A DNA stretch of 64,000 bases from Candidatus Gastranaerophilales bacterium (GCA_944326565.1 CALVEL010000002.1:207353-271352), one strand, 5' to 3'; positions 25,059 to 34,600 are shown, numbered from the stretch's first letter. Numbers and translations: made by a program. The notes: generated by a model from the sequence alone, not told the origin.

Positions 25059-25460
25059 ATGAAAACATTAGCAAGATTTGTACAGGAAAGACGTGAACAG
25101 GTTGGGTTGTCTGTAAGTGGATTAGCTAAAAAATCCAATGTAGCACCTGAAATTATAGAAGAAATTGAAAGCGGAAAAGAACTTTTTCTGCCTGTGACTA
25201 TAAGGCAGAATTTAGCTAAAGGATTAAAATGTCTTCCTGAGGATATAAAAAAATATGAAAAAGATTTTTCAAATGATTTTGTTTCATTGGAAGTTATAAA
25301 TAGTTTAAAAGAGCTTATTTTGAATGGTGCAGGAGGACTAAAATGTCCTAAATGCGGAGCTAGGTTAATTACAAAAATTGAAAAAATGTATGATTTAGAA
25401 GATAATTTGGTGTTGCATCCTAAAGCTCATTGTGAAAAATGTGTTTTTCAAATTCATTAG
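25059..25460 (+). CDS. XRE helix-turn-helix protein fused to a zinc ribbon
   Basis: 133 residues. An XRE domain at about 1-60 (FVQERREQVGLSVSGLAKKS, then APEIIEEIESGKELFLPVTI) is followed by a linker and a C-terminal zinc ribbon, CPKCGARLITKIEKMYDLED then HCEKCVFQIH (two CxxC pairs 35 residues apart). This suggests a regulator with a zinc-stabilised or metal-/redox-sensing domain. The gene is probably leaderless, and its promoter overlaps the terminator of the gene before. It is convergent with a TPR gene 4 bp away. Confidence 0.78.
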   Translation: MKTLARFVQERREQVGLSVSGLAKKSNVAPEIIEEIESGKELFLPVTIRQNLAKGLKCLPEDIKKYEKDFSNDFVSLEVINSLKELILNGAGGLKCPKCGARLITKIEKMYDLEDNLVLHPKAHCEKCVFQIH

Positions 25461-25463
25461 AGA

Positions 25464-26021
25464 TTATAAATTTTCCTGAACTAAATCTTTTATATGTAAT
25501 TTGATGGCAGGAGTAATCAATAAGTCAGGCTCTATATATATAAATTCATCAAGAGTAGTGATAGCTTTGTCAATTTGTCCGGTTTTTTCATAGATTATCC
25601 CACGCATAACAAGATTTAGTGGATTTGAATTTGAGTGAGTCTCTTTAAGTTTTTGATCGGTAATTTTCAATGCCACATAACAGTCAGCGAGATTTTGATA
25701 GTATTTTAGATTCAGACTATATTGCAAAATGGCTTTTTCAAAACAATCGATTGCCATGTCAGGGTAACCTAGTTTCATATATGTCTCGCCAAGATTGTTG
25801 TAATATACCGCAGTTGCTTGGGTATTCGGATTCAAACTGATTGCAATTTTAAATTCCTGTATAGCTGGATAATATAAATTATCTTTTAGATAATTTAGAC
25901 CTTTATTATTATGGATGTATGCGTTTCTGACAGCATCAATTACATATACATCAGGTTTTTTATACCCTGATGTAAAAATTGATAGTAACAATAATACTGA
26001 TATTACAATCTTTTTTTTCAT
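25464..26021 (-). CDS. Secreted TPR-repeat protein
   Basis: 185 residues. Signal peptide-like MKKKIVISVLLLLSIFTSGY, then tetratricopeptide repeats: NNKGLNYLKDNLYYPAIQEF, YNNLGETYMKLGYPDMAIDC and MRGIIYEKTGQIDKAITTLD. TPRs mediate protein contacts; the partner is unknown. It is the last gene of a five-gene minus-strand operon (GH13, TPR, phosphoesterase, MBL hydrolase, this), 5 nt after the MBL gene. Confidence 0.82.
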   Translation of the reverse strand: MKKKIVISVLLLLSIFTSGYKKPDVYVIDAVRNAYIHNNKGLNYLKDNLYYPAIQEFKIAISLNPNTQATAVYYNNLGETYMKLGYPDMAIDCFEKAILQYSLNLKYYQNLADCYVALKITDQKLKETHSNSNPLNLVMRGIIYEKTGQIDKAITTLDEFIYIEPDLLITPAIKLHIKDLVQENL

Positions 26022-26026
26022 AATAA

Positions 26027-26959
26027 CTAAATTAATTTAATTTCTAGCCCTTCATAAGCGAGTATAATTTTTTCATTAGATTTTTCATATATTTTTTTAA
26101 TGGAATTTAATTTTTTGTCATCATATCCTGGATCAAAATGATAAAATATTAATTTTTTAGCACCTGTTTGTTTTGCGCATTCTACAGCCATGTCAAAGGT
26201 CGAATGTCCATATCCTTGTTTTGGTACAAAATTATTTAAATAATCTTCAGTTGTATATTGTGCATCATGGATTAATACGTCACAATCTCTTGCAAAATTT
26301 GCTAGTTTTGTATCTCCGCCCAAATAACTTTCTTTATCTGTTGCATAGACAAGGGTTTTTTCTCTGTATTTAATTTTATAGATAAGAACACCCTCCTGTG
26401 GATGAGCGTATGATCGATAAAATGTTATTAATACATCATCTTTTCCGATTTTTTCATCATCTGATGTGTTAATTCTTTTTATAACAGGAGGAGAATTTTT
26501 CTTTAATAAAATTCCTTCGCTTTCATTTAAATCGTTTATGTTAAGATTGCCTGCTATATCTCCTAAGTCAAGCGGGAATGACTTTCCGAATAACAGATTT
26601 GCGAGTTCATCGGAAAGGCTTTCTTCATAATTAGCATTACCGTATACATTTATGATTGTGGAGGAAATATGCAGGGGTCTGAAGAACGTAAACCCTTGAA
26701 TATGATCTTGGTGAATATGTGATATTAAAACGGTTGCTTGTATAGGAGTTCTTTCTTGCGGAGTTAAGCCTGATGTAATATATTTTTCCATTAATTCATT
26801 TCCACAATCAATCAGACCTGTACCGGCATCTAAGATTATAAGATGACCTCCGACATTAACTTCAACACAAGATGTGTTCCCGCCATATTCCAAAAAGTCC
26901 TTTTTAGCAACAGGATAGCTCCCTCTTACACCTCTGAATTTTATTTTGAATTCACTCAT
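26027..26959 (-). CDS. MBL-fold metallohydrolase (possible cyclic-nucleotide phosphodiesterase type)
   Basis: 310 residues. The dinuclear metal motif SHIHQDHIQGF (HxHxDH), Asp-containing HDAQYTTEDY, and later His GYGHSTFDMAVECAKQTGA, KKLIFYHFDPGYDDKKL are present. FKIKFRGVRGSYP at the N-terminus resembles the Atu-type MBL hydrolases close to 3',5'-cAMP phosphodiesterase PdeA. The substrate is not certain. It is cytoplasmic (no signal). It lies 26 nt downstream of the phosphoesterase gene and 5 nt before the TPR gene, so it belongs to the operon. Confidence 0.85.
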   Translation of the reverse strand: MSEFKIKFRGVRGSYPVAKKDFLEYGGNTSCVEVNVGGHLIILDAGTGLIDCGNELMEKYITSGLTPQERTPIQATVLISHIHQDHIQGFTFFRPLHISSTIINVYGNANYEESLSDELANLLFGKSFPLDLGDIAGNLNINDLNESEGILLKKNSPPVIKRINTSDDEKIGKDDVLITFYRSYAHPQEGVLIYKIKYREKTLVYATDKESYLGGDTKLANFARDCDVLIHDAQYTTEDYLNNFVPKQGYGHSTFDMAVECAKQTGAKKLIFYHFDPGYDDKKLNSIKKIYEKSNEKIILAYEGLEIKLI

Positions 26960-26985
26960 ATATCCTCCAGTTGTTATTTATTTAT

Positions 26986-28011
26986 TTATTTTTTCTCAAT
27001 TTCAAAAACTCCAGATTGGTCTTTTTCTTCACCTGTATATAAGTTTGAGGCAAAGACCATAATTTTTGCAAGTTTTTGAATATTTTTTAAATTGGTTTCC
27101 TTAAACTCTATGTTAAAAACAACTTTATTTTTATGATTTGTGACAGTAATCATTCTGAATGCATTAGGATAAGACACAAGAGACGGAGTACTTACATATA
27201 GAATATTGTCAAATTGTTTTATCATAGTTGCATGGTAATGTCCTTGAAATACAGCAATAGGATTTTTGTGAGTTTCTATTACAGTTCTTACCTCATCGGC
27301 ATTTAATAATCGGTGTCCTGCGCTGGCAAAAGGTTCCACAACCGGTACATGCATAAAAATAAGTACAGTATCTTTTTCTGAATTATCAAGTTCATTTTTC
27401 AGCCAGCTAAGTTGCTCTTCTCCAATTTTTCCGTTGCTGGTAAGTCTGTCTCGAATTATTGTGTCTAATACGATTACCTTATAGCCTTTTTTAGGGATGA
27501 AAGAATAATATGGTTTTTTAAAATTGAAATCAGGGTTTGCATCATGTACCATTGAAAGGTAGACTTCAGGAGTTAAATATCCTCCGATACAAGTATCATG
27601 ATTTCCAAAAGTTATGTACCAGGGATATTTAAGATTTTGAGCGTGTGGCAAGAAAGCTCTCAATTCTTTTTCAAATGATTTGTCAATTTGGTCGCCGGTG
27701 AACATAACGAAATTTACCCCAGGGGTTTCGTTGACTTGTGTAATGGCATCATCCAATAGTTTATCTGATTCTGCTCGAAGTTTATAAGAGGTATTATCTT
27801 CACCTGTATAAAAGTGAGCATCACTTATTTGTGCAAATTTCAAAGTCTGAGAATTGTTGGTGAATAAACTGTTGATAAATCCTCCATTTGAGGATGTCGC
27901 ACTGTAACATTGCAGACCGTAAGCCATTATACCGGCAAGTACAATTGTAAAAATTGCATTCATAAGTCTGAATAATATTGAATCTTTCTTTTTCTTACTT
28001 CTTTTACTCAT
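26986..28011 (-). CDS. Membrane-anchored calcineurin-like metallophosphoesterase
   Basis: 341 residues. A Lys-rich start (SKRSKKKKDSILF) and one TM helix (LMNAIFTIVLAGIMAYGLQC) anchor an extracytoplasmic enzyme domain. The dimetal motifs are LKFAQISDAHFYTG (DxH), FGNHDTCIGG (GNHD), FMHVPVVEPF and FQGHYHATMI (GHxH). The substrate cannot be read. It abuts the TPR gene (0-nt gap), so translation is coupled. Its presence with a GH13 enzyme and TPR proteins suggests an extracytoplasmic polysaccharide/phosphate role, which is only inference. Confidence 0.85.
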   Translation of the reverse strand: MSKRSKKKKDSILFRLMNAIFTIVLAGIMAYGLQCYSATSSNGGFINSLFTNNSQTLKFAQISDAHFYTGEDNTSYKLRAESDKLLDDAITQVNETPGVNFVMFTGDQIDKSFEKELRAFLPHAQNLKYPWYITFGNHDTCIGGYLTPEVYLSMVHDANPDFNFKKPYYSFIPKKGYKVIVLDTIIRDRLTSNGKIGEEQLSWLKNELDNSEKDTVLIFMHVPVVEPFASAGHRLLNADEVRTVIETHKNPIAVFQGHYHATMIKQFDNILYVSTPSLVSYPNAFRMITVTNHKNKVVFNIEFKETNLKNIQKLAKIMVFASNLYTGEEKDQSGVFEIEKK

Positions 28012-28926
28012 TTATTTTTGAACCTGATTGATTACTTTAGCTTTGATTTCATTATATTTTGCTTGTAATTCTTTATCATCATTTGATAATAGTATTGCTT
28101 TATCAAAATTAATTAAAGCATTATTTAAATCTCCTGTAGCATAATAGCTAAGACCAAGAAATTTATATATATCAGAGGTTTGAATTTCATTAGCTATTTT
28201 TTCAAGAGTTGTCTGTGCTTTTTTATAATTTCCTCTTTTAAATAAAATAAGTCCTTCCAAATACCTGTATTCAATAGATTCTTCAAGTGCTAGAGCCGTT
28301 ATTATATCTGTTTCAGCATCATTGTATCTGCCAAGTTCTGTAAGGACTCTTGCTCGCATTGCGTAAGCATAGCTCTCTTGTTGGTTATAGGCAATAAATC
28401 TGGTTAATATAGGAAATGCCTCATTATAATTTTTCATCTCATAATAGCAGATGCCTAAATATAAAAGAGGTGTAGAAAATTGTGTTGTTGCATTAAGAGC
28501 ATTTTGGTAATATTGTATAGCTTTAGAATATTGTTTTGATTTTCTGTAAAAATCTCCTGCAAACATATTTGCCCAGTATCCGCCGCTATTTGCCGCCTGA
28601 GTCAAGTATTGACCTTCGGCTGTTTTATTGCCTGCAAGTTTTGCATTTTGAGCCTGTGAAATATTTTTGTTCTCAACTGCCATTGGTGATGGCATAGTTC
28701 CATTTTGCATATTTTTCAGAGTATTTTTCAAAGATGCAATATCTTTGTTTGCAGGCTCTAAAGAAAGAATTTTATCTAAATAATCCATTGCTGAAGCATA
28801 GTTCCCTGATACTGCATAGCTTGTTGCAATATCAAGGTAATCTTCTATAATCTCATTTGCAAATACAGTTATTGGATTTGCGATTATTAAAAAAGTAATT
28901 ATTAAAGATAAAATATATTTTCTCAT
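28012..28926 (-). CDS. Secreted TPR-repeat protein
   Basis: 304 residues. Signal peptide (YILSLIITFLIIANPITVFA). TPRs: ATSYAVSGNYASAMDYLDKI, FRKSKQYSKAIQYYQNALNA, LYLGICYYEMKNYNEAFPIL, MRARVLTELGRYNDAETDI, GLILFKRGNYKKAQTTLEKI and GLSYYATGDLNNALINFDKA, with a Gln/Asn-rich linker after the second. It is probably a scaffold for the GH13 enzyme gene that ends 3 nt upstream. Confidence 0.85.
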   Translation of the reverse strand: MRKYILSLIITFLIIANPITVFANEIIEDYLDIATSYAVSGNYASAMDYLDKILSLEPANKDIASLKNTLKNMQNGTMPSPMAVENKNISQAQNAKLAGNKTAEGQYLTQAANSGGYWANMFAGDFYRKSKQYSKAIQYYQNALNATTQFSTPLLYLGICYYEMKNYNEAFPILTRFIAYNQQESYAYAMRARVLTELGRYNDAETDIITALALEESIEYRYLEGLILFKRGNYKKAQTTLEKIANEIQTSDIYKFLGLSYYATGDLNNALINFDKAILLSNDDKELQAKYNEIKAKVINQVQK

Positions 28927-28929
28927 TTT

Positions 28930-30480
28930 TTATATGCTAAATCCTTCCACAAGAAGTACGATAATCTCTCCAGGTTCCATTTTTATATTAAATTTATTAT
29001 TTTTGAATACTGGAATACTTTTAATTTTAATTGGTACTGTCATTAAGTTTTCGTTGTATTTAGGAACTTTTACTTTGCATTCGCTTATGTCTGAAAAATT
29101 TAAATTTCCAAATACAAGAACCGTTTTTTCATTATGGCTCATCGCATATGCAAAGACTTTGGGGTTGTCTGATTTGAGTATGGTTAATTTTCCGTTTGCA
29201 AGAAGTGGTGCGGTTATTTGTCTTAATTTTGTAGACATAAGAAAGTTTTCGTATAAATCGTAATTTGCAGCACCCGGTTTTCTTGAAAAATTAAAGATAT
29301 CAATTTTACCTCTATGTATAAAGTAATAATCGTCATCAGTATATGTTTTTGGAGCTTTTTTATTTGCCCAAAAATATATGTAATTGTCTCCTGTCGGGAA
29401 TCCGTCCACAAAATATGCATTCAATGGCAATGTCGCGTTGAGCCATGTAATCATTTCACTAAATTTATTTCCGTTTATTAATATCGGGCTCATCTCGTCA
29501 TGGGTTGTAAAACTTCCTATTACAGATTTTTTGTCTTTATATTTAGAAAGTAATTCTTGGTTAAATTTTATATGTTTGTATAATTCATCAGCGGTTTTCC
29601 AATTTTTTATATTAAACCAGCTTCCATAATATCCGTCAAAACCCGCTTCAAGGAGTTTGTTATAAGGCGTGTATACACCATAAGTTGATATAGGAGCTGT
29701 CCAGCTGTCGGATGTTTCAGCCAGCCACATAAATTGAGGATCGCGTTTTCTTGAATATTCAATCAATTCCTTCCAAAATTTTGCAGGTTTTAAAGGTGCT
29801 ACATCTGCTCTTATGCCGTCAGCACCAAGTTCCAGGACCATATCTACAAAACTTTTGTATAGATTGTAGACATCTCGGTTAATATTTTCTTCAGTCCCGC
29901 TGTTTAAAAGTCTAACGTCAGTCCAATCTGCAGGTATAACTGGCTGACCGTTTTTATCTTTTATAAAAAGTTCAGGCTGCTGCATATAAAGATCGTATGA
30001 CCCGCAGGCTGGCAAATCAATTATGACACGTATATTTCTTTTATGAGCCTCATCAATGAATTTTTTAGCTTGATCTTCAATAGATAAGGCAGATTTAGAG
30101 CTTTTTAACTGAGGATTCAGACTGTCAAATCCTGAGGCTGAATATAAAGATCCTGCTGTACCTAGTGCTTTTGTTTTTCCTATTGGTGTAATCGGCTGTA
30201 CATGGATAGCATTTATATTTGCATTTTTTAGTTCATCGAGCCTGTCAATTGCATTTATAAAATTTCCGCTCTCTTCTCCCAAATCAAAATCAATAATACC
30301 ATTGCCGTTTTTATCATTTGCGTTAAATGTTCTTATATTAAGTTCATATATGTTTGCTGCATTTGCCAAAAATAATTTTCTTAAATCATTTACCCAAGGC
30401 TGATCAGCAGCATAAACTTTTGTAGATACCGAAAATGTTATTAAAAGAGTCAGTAATAAAATCTTTAATCTGTTAAGCAT
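28930..30480 (-). CDS. Secreted GH13-family alpha-amylase-like glycoside hydrolase
   Basis: 516 residues from ATG 30480 with signal peptide (MLNRLKILLLTLLITFSVST, KVYA). The TIM barrel is present: NINAIHVQPITPIG (region I), LGADGIRADVAPL (region II, nucleophile Asp), WLAETSDSW (region III, acid/base Glu), and SFTTHDEMSP (region IV, Asp). An early NDKNGNGIIDFDLGEE looks like a calcium-binding loop. Region II departs slightly from the consensus (ADVA), so the specificity may be unusual. An ATG at 30552 would bury the signal peptide, and GGAGAGAGG lies just before 30480. First gene of a five-gene operon. Confidence 0.85.
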   Translation of the reverse strand: MLNRLKILLLTLLITFSVSTKVYAADQPWVNDLRKLFLANAANIYELNIRTFNANDKNGNGIIDFDLGEESGNFINAIDRLDELKNANINAIHVQPITPIGKTKALGTAGSLYSASGFDSLNPQLKSSKSALSIEDQAKKFIDEAHKRNIRVIIDLPACGSYDLYMQQPELFIKDKNGQPVIPADWTDVRLLNSGTEENINRDVYNLYKSFVDMVLELGADGIRADVAPLKPAKFWKELIEYSRKRDPQFMWLAETSDSWTAPISTYGVYTPYNKLLEAGFDGYYGSWFNIKNWKTADELYKHIKFNQELLSKYKDKKSVIGSFTTHDEMSPILINGNKFSEMITWLNATLPLNAYFVDGFPTGDNYIYFWANKKAPKTYTDDDYYFIHRGKIDIFNFSRKPGAANYDLYENFLMSTKLRQITAPLLANGKLTILKSDNPKVFAYAMSHNEKTVLVFGNLNFSDISECKVKVPKYNENLMTVPIKIKSIPVFKNNKFNIKMEPGEIIVLLVEGFSI

Positions 30481-30594
30481 ACCTCTCTCCCTAATCTTTT
30501 TGTATGTTTTATATAACAAAATTTTATCAGATTTAAGTTTATATTGCAACAATTCCTAACCAAATTTCAGTTTGCCAAATAAGTTATTTTAATA

Positions 30595-30600
30595 TATAAT
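30595..30600 (+). promoter_or_regulatory. -10 box of the promoter for the second ROK kinase
   Basis: TATAAT ends 9 nt before ATG 30610, so the leader would be only 2-3 nt. There is no ribosome site. It is divergent from the GH13 operon. Confidence 0.5.
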
Positions 30601-30609
30601 TCCATTACT

Positions 30610-31569
30610 ATGAAAAAATATTCTGTAGGAATTGATTTAGGCGGAACTAAGATATTAATTGCTCTTATAAACAAAGAGACAGGAGAAGTAATAGGGTCGG
30701 TTAAGAAAAAAACCAAAAAAGATAAAGGCCCTAAAAACATCATCAGAAAAATGATAGAAGGAATTCAAGAGCTTCTTGATGAAACCGAATTTACTCGGGA
30801 TGAAATTTCATCAATAGGTATCGGAGCTGCAGGGCAAGTAGATCGAGAAAACGGGATATTGATAGGTGCTCCTAATCTTGATTGCTATGATTTAAATATA
30901 AAGGAATTAATTTCCAGCCATTTTGATATCCCTGTATTTTTGGGCAATGATGTTGAAATTGCAACTATTGGTGAAATGAAATTTGGTGCAGCAAAAGGCT
31001 GTGATGATTTTGTATGCGTTTTTGTAGGTACAGGAGTCGGTTCTGCTGTTGTAAAAAACGGTAAAATAATTCATGGAGCAACCGGGACAGCAGGAGAAAT
31101 AGGACATATAATTGTAGATTTGAATGGTCGACCATGTGCTTGCGGGGCACATGGATGTCTTGAAGCTTATGCTTCTCGTTCGGCTATAGAAAGAAGAATT
31201 GAGGGGGCTCTTAAAAAAGGTCGTCATTCTGTTATTTTGGATTATCTTGAGAGCGGTAAATCAATTACATCAAGCATGATTCAAAAATCAATAGAAAAAG
31301 ATGACGAGCTTGTAAAAGCTTGTGTAGATGAAGCCAGTGAATATCTTTCTGGCGGGCTTGCAAGTATAGTTAATTTTATCAATCCCAAGTTAATTGTATT
31401 GGGCGGCGGATTAATTGAAGCTGTTGATTATTTCTATAAAAATACTATAAAAAAAGCACGTGCAAAGTCTCTTCCTGTGCCAGCAAGCAAGATAGAATTT
31501 AAGAAAGCTGCTTTAGGTGATTTTTCAGGAGTGATAGGCGCAGCGTTTTTAGAAGACGGAAAGTTGTAA
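30610..31569 (+). CDS. ROK-family sugar kinase, glucokinase-like paralog
   Basis: 319 residues. Phosphate loop GIDLGGTKILIALIN, FLGNDVEIATIGEMKFGAA, VGTGVGSAVVKNG, and zinc motif PCACGAHGCLEAYASRSA. It is a paralog of the glucokinase at 11982; both have intact catalytic Asp and zinc ligands. A 3-nt gap to the GT9 gene suggests an operon that links sugar phosphorylation to envelope glycan assembly. The exact sugar (glucose, N-acetylglucosamine or mannose) is unresolved. Confidence 0.9.
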   Translation: MKKYSVGIDLGGTKILIALINKETGEVIGSVKKKTKKDKGPKNIIRKMIEGIQELLDETEFTRDEISSIGIGAAGQVDRENGILIGAPNLDCYDLNIKELISSHFDIPVFLGNDVEIATIGEMKFGAAKGCDDFVCVFVGTGVGSAVVKNGKIIHGATGTAGEIGHIIVDLNGRPCACGAHGCLEAYASRSAIERRIEGALKKGRHSVILDYLESGKSITSSMIQKSIEKDDELVKACVDEASEYLSGGLASIVNFINPKLIVLGGGLIEAVDYFYKNTIKKARAKSLPVPASKIEFKKAALGDFSGVIGAAFLEDGKL

Positions 31570-31572
31570 AAA

Positions 31573-32610
31573 ATGAAAAAAGTTTTAATTGTCAGATTAT
31601 CTTCAATGGGTGATATTATTTTTCACATTCCTCTTGCTAATCTTTTCAAAAATCAAGGTTATCAAGTCGGATGGGTAGTATCTGAAAAAGGTTATGAATT
31701 GATAAAAGATAATCCTTGTGTAGATAATGTCTATTTTGTACCAGCTAGAAAATGGAAGCAAAGAGGCTGGTTGCATCCAAAAAACTTTTTTGAGTTTATA
31801 TCTATATTGAAATCGATACGAAAAGAAAAGTATGACATAGCAATCGATTGTCAAAGAATGTTTAAGAGCATGTACTGGATGCTTTTGAGCGGAGCAAAAC
31901 GCAGAATAATATCACAGGATACAAGAGAATATGCGCAATTGGGCGCAAATGAAGTTATTCCAAAACATCTCACAAACCGAGACAGGCATGTCCTTTTAAA
32001 TAGTTATGAATTTGCAAAATATTTAGGATTAAATACTGACGAAGTAAAATTTACTCTGCCTGAGACTTCAAGTGATGTAAAAAAGTATGTTGATAACTTA
32101 TTGGAAGGGATAGACAATACAAAACCGCTTGTTGTAATTGCACCTGCGACTACAAGAGATTTGAAACATTGGGATAGAGATAATTGGAAAAAACTTGTAA
32201 AAGGTATTCAGGATGATTGTACTCTTATTTATACAGGAGTAGAGGCTGATCGTGAATTACTTTCTGATATAGGAGCAAATGAGCATATAAATCTTTGCGG
32301 GAAAACTAATCTTGAGAGTTTACGAGAATTATTTTCAAGAGTTGATTTGGTAATTTCACCAGATAGCGGCAGTGCACATCTAGCTTGGGCAAGCGGGAAA
32401 CCTGCTGTTATTGCTATTTTTACATGCACACCACCGAAAATGTATGGACCTTTTGGTAATGATGAAAAGTATATTGCGATTAATGGCGGATTACCTTGTC
32501 AACCTTGCTGGGATACCAAAGTTTGTCCTTTAGCTGGTGATAAAAATAAGCTCTGTACAAAATTACCTTCCGCTGATAAAATAATAAATATTGTAAAAAA
32601 AAATCCTTAA
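31573..32610 (+). CDS. Family 9 glycosyltransferase (heptosyltransferase-like)
   Basis: 345 residues. VLIVRLSSMGDIIFHIPLA at the N-terminus is the classical GT9 start; VVIAPATTRDLKHW, CGKTNLESLRELFSRVDLVI, SPDSGSAHLAWASGKP and FTCTPPKMYGPFG are the donor-binding motifs. GT9 enzymes add heptose or related sugars to LPS inner core. This suggests an outer-membrane glycan in this organism, consistent with the LptF/G permease at 54745. It follows the ROK kinase by 3 nt. Confidence 0.9.
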   Translation: MKKVLIVRLSSMGDIIFHIPLANLFKNQGYQVGWVVSEKGYELIKDNPCVDNVYFVPARKWKQRGWLHPKNFFEFISILKSIRKEKYDIAIDCQRMFKSMYWMLLSGAKRRIISQDTREYAQLGANEVIPKHLTNRDRHVLLNSYEFAKYLGLNTDEVKFTLPETSSDVKKYVDNLLEGIDNTKPLVVIAPATTRDLKHWDRDNWKKLVKGIQDDCTLIYTGVEADRELLSDIGANEHINLCGKTNLESLRELFSRVDLVISPDSGSAHLAWASGKPAVIAIFTCTPPKMYGPFGNDEKYIAINGGLPCQPCWDTKVCPLAGDKNKLCTKLPSADKIINIVKKNP

Positions 32611-32679
32611 AACTCACACACCAAGTGAATAATATTATATAATGCAAGTGTATTTCATTTAATTTTATATAGGGGAATA

Positions 32680-34584
32680 ATGAACTTTTTTGATAAATTA
32701 AAAGAATACAAAAAGACTTTAGCTGATATTGAAAACAGTGTCTATGGCAATAAGCAGGATTACTTGGAGATATATGAGCGAAACCTTGAGTTGGAAAAAG
32801 AAATAGCCGCAAGGACTCAAGAGCTGAATATTGCAAATAAAAGAATGCTTACTCTTCAGCATATATGGGAAATGATGAATTCATCCCGTCCACTTGAGAG
32901 TGTTTTAGAAACTATAGTAAACAGCCTTCAGGGAGAATTAGGATATCTTCACAGTACAATTTTGAGAAAACAAACTGATGAAAAAGGTGACTATATGTCT
33001 GTAATTGCAGAGGCAGATAATTCGGTTATCAAAAGAGTAAATACAATAATTCAAATCCCCATGCAAATGCGCAGATTGAATTATTTTAAAGACAGTTTTT
33101 ATGCAAAAGCTTTAGATGAAAAGAAAATTGTAACTATTAAAGATATAGATGAAGCTTTAAAAAGTATCATACCTGATATACGTGAAGATATTTTTAATAA
33201 AGTTATGAGCGGGATGCGCAGTAAATTGCTTATTGTAATTCCTTTGTATACTAGAAATAAACCTTTTGGTCTTTTCTGCGTGTTTTCATCAAGAGACGAA
33301 TTAGCTGATAGTGAAACTGATTTTTTAACAATTTTTGCGCAACAAATAGAAATGGCGATAACTATTGCAGATTTATTCCAGGCTGTTAGAGAGCAGGCAA
33401 TTACAGACGGTCTTACAGGATTGTATAACCGCAGATATTTTGAAGAATATATTTCAAAAGAAGTTACAAGATCATTGAGACAAAACCAGCCTTTTAGTGT
33501 AATTGGAATTGATTTGGACTTTTTGAAGAAAATAAACGATGAGCATGGACACGCATATGGTGATCTTGCAATTAAAACTGTAGCAGATGTTTTAAAGAAT
33601 AATGCAAGATCAGTTGATATTGCTGCAAGAATGGGTGGAGAAGAATTCAACATTCTACTTCCTGGTATCGACTCTCAAGGTGCAATGACTGCGGCGGAAA
33701 GAATTAGAAAAGCTATAGAAGAAAAAGAATTGGATACAATTGGTCATATCACAGCAAGTGTAGGTGTAGCAACTTTTCTTGAACATTCGGATAATTTGGA
33801 AGATTTATTGGAATTGACAGATCAGGCAATGTATCAATCCAAACGTAATGGCAGAAATCAGGTTACAATGGCAAAACCGATTACAGAGACAAGCTGGCAG
33901 GAAGTTGCAGTAAATACTTTCTTGGATATTTTGTCAAAGCATAATGTACCTATTGAAAATAATTTGCTTGAAGATTTGACAGGAAGACTTACAACAATCA
34001 AAGAACAAGCTGAAATGCCAAAAGAAATTCTTTATTCTGTAGCGGATATGCTCATAAAAACTTACAATCCTTTGCATGAATCAGGCGGTGTAAAGTCAAA
34101 AGTTTTACTTGCATCTTCTCTTGCAAAGCGTTTTGACCTGCCAAAGGATGAAGTTGATAAATTAAGAATAGCGGTTTTATTATATGATATTGGAAATATT
34201 ATGCTGCCGAAAGAAATTTTGCAAAAATCTTCTCCATTAACAGAAGAAGAAAAATTGCATATTCAAAAACATCCGATTATTGCAGCAAGAGAAATTCTAA
34301 AACCCATATCATATGTTCAGGATATAATCCCTATAGTTGAACATCACCATGAAAACTGGGATGGCAGTGGATATCCTGGTAAAATCGCTAAAGATGAAAT
34401 TCCGCTTACATCTCAAATTATTTTGATAGTAGATGCCTATTTTGCCCTTACGGAGCATCGTCCTTATCGGGCTAAACTCTCTCCTGTAGAAGCCTTAATT
34501 GAAATTAAAAAGGATACAGGTAAAAAATGGAGTGAGGCACTTGTCCAGGAATTTGTTACACTTATCGAGCATGATTTGAATTAA
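32680..34584 (+). CDS. GAF-GGDEF-HD-GYP protein with a degenerate HD motif
   Basis: 634 residues. N-terminal coiled coil (1-60), GAF-like domain (about 65-230), GGDEF domain (about 235-395) and HD-GYP-type domain (about 405-634). GGEEF is at residues 319-323, with the RxxD inhibitory site (RSVD) five residues before. In the C-terminal domain HHENWDGSGYP is kept (near 555), but the expected HD is YD at 502-503 (LLYDIGN), so the metal site is probably weakened and cyclic-di-GMP hydrolysis may be lost. It looks like a cyclase with a sensing or degenerate effector domain. Followed closely by thiL. Confidence 0.88.
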   Translation: MNFFDKLKEYKKTLADIENSVYGNKQDYLEIYERNLELEKEIAARTQELNIANKRMLTLQHIWEMMNSSRPLESVLETIVNSLQGELGYLHSTILRKQTDEKGDYMSVIAEADNSVIKRVNTIIQIPMQMRRLNYFKDSFYAKALDEKKIVTIKDIDEALKSIIPDIREDIFNKVMSGMRSKLLIVIPLYTRNKPFGLFCVFSSRDELADSETDFLTIFAQQIEMAITIADLFQAVREQAITDGLTGLYNRRYFEEYISKEVTRSLRQNQPFSVIGIDLDFLKKINDEHGHAYGDLAIKTVADVLKNNARSVDIAARMGGEEFNILLPGIDSQGAMTAAERIRKAIEEKELDTIGHITASVGVATFLEHSDNLEDLLELTDQAMYQSKRNGRNQVTMAKPITETSWQEVAVNTFLDILSKHNVPIENNLLEDLTGRLTTIKEQAEMPKEILYSVADMLIKTYNPLHESGGVKSKVLLASSLAKRFDLPKDEVDKLRIAVLLYDIGNIMLPKEILQKSSPLTEEEKLHIQKHPIIAAREILKPISYVQDIIPIVEHHHENWDGSGYPGKIAKDEIPLTSQIILIVDAYFALTEHRPYRAKLSPVEALIEIKKDTGKKWSEALVQEFVTLIEHDLN

Positions 34585-34600
34585 TCAAATGTAGGCTGGG

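Noticed and set aside
33099..33653. 184-codon minus-strand frame
   Set aside because: Antisense to the GGDEF/HD-GYP gene; no protein-like pattern.
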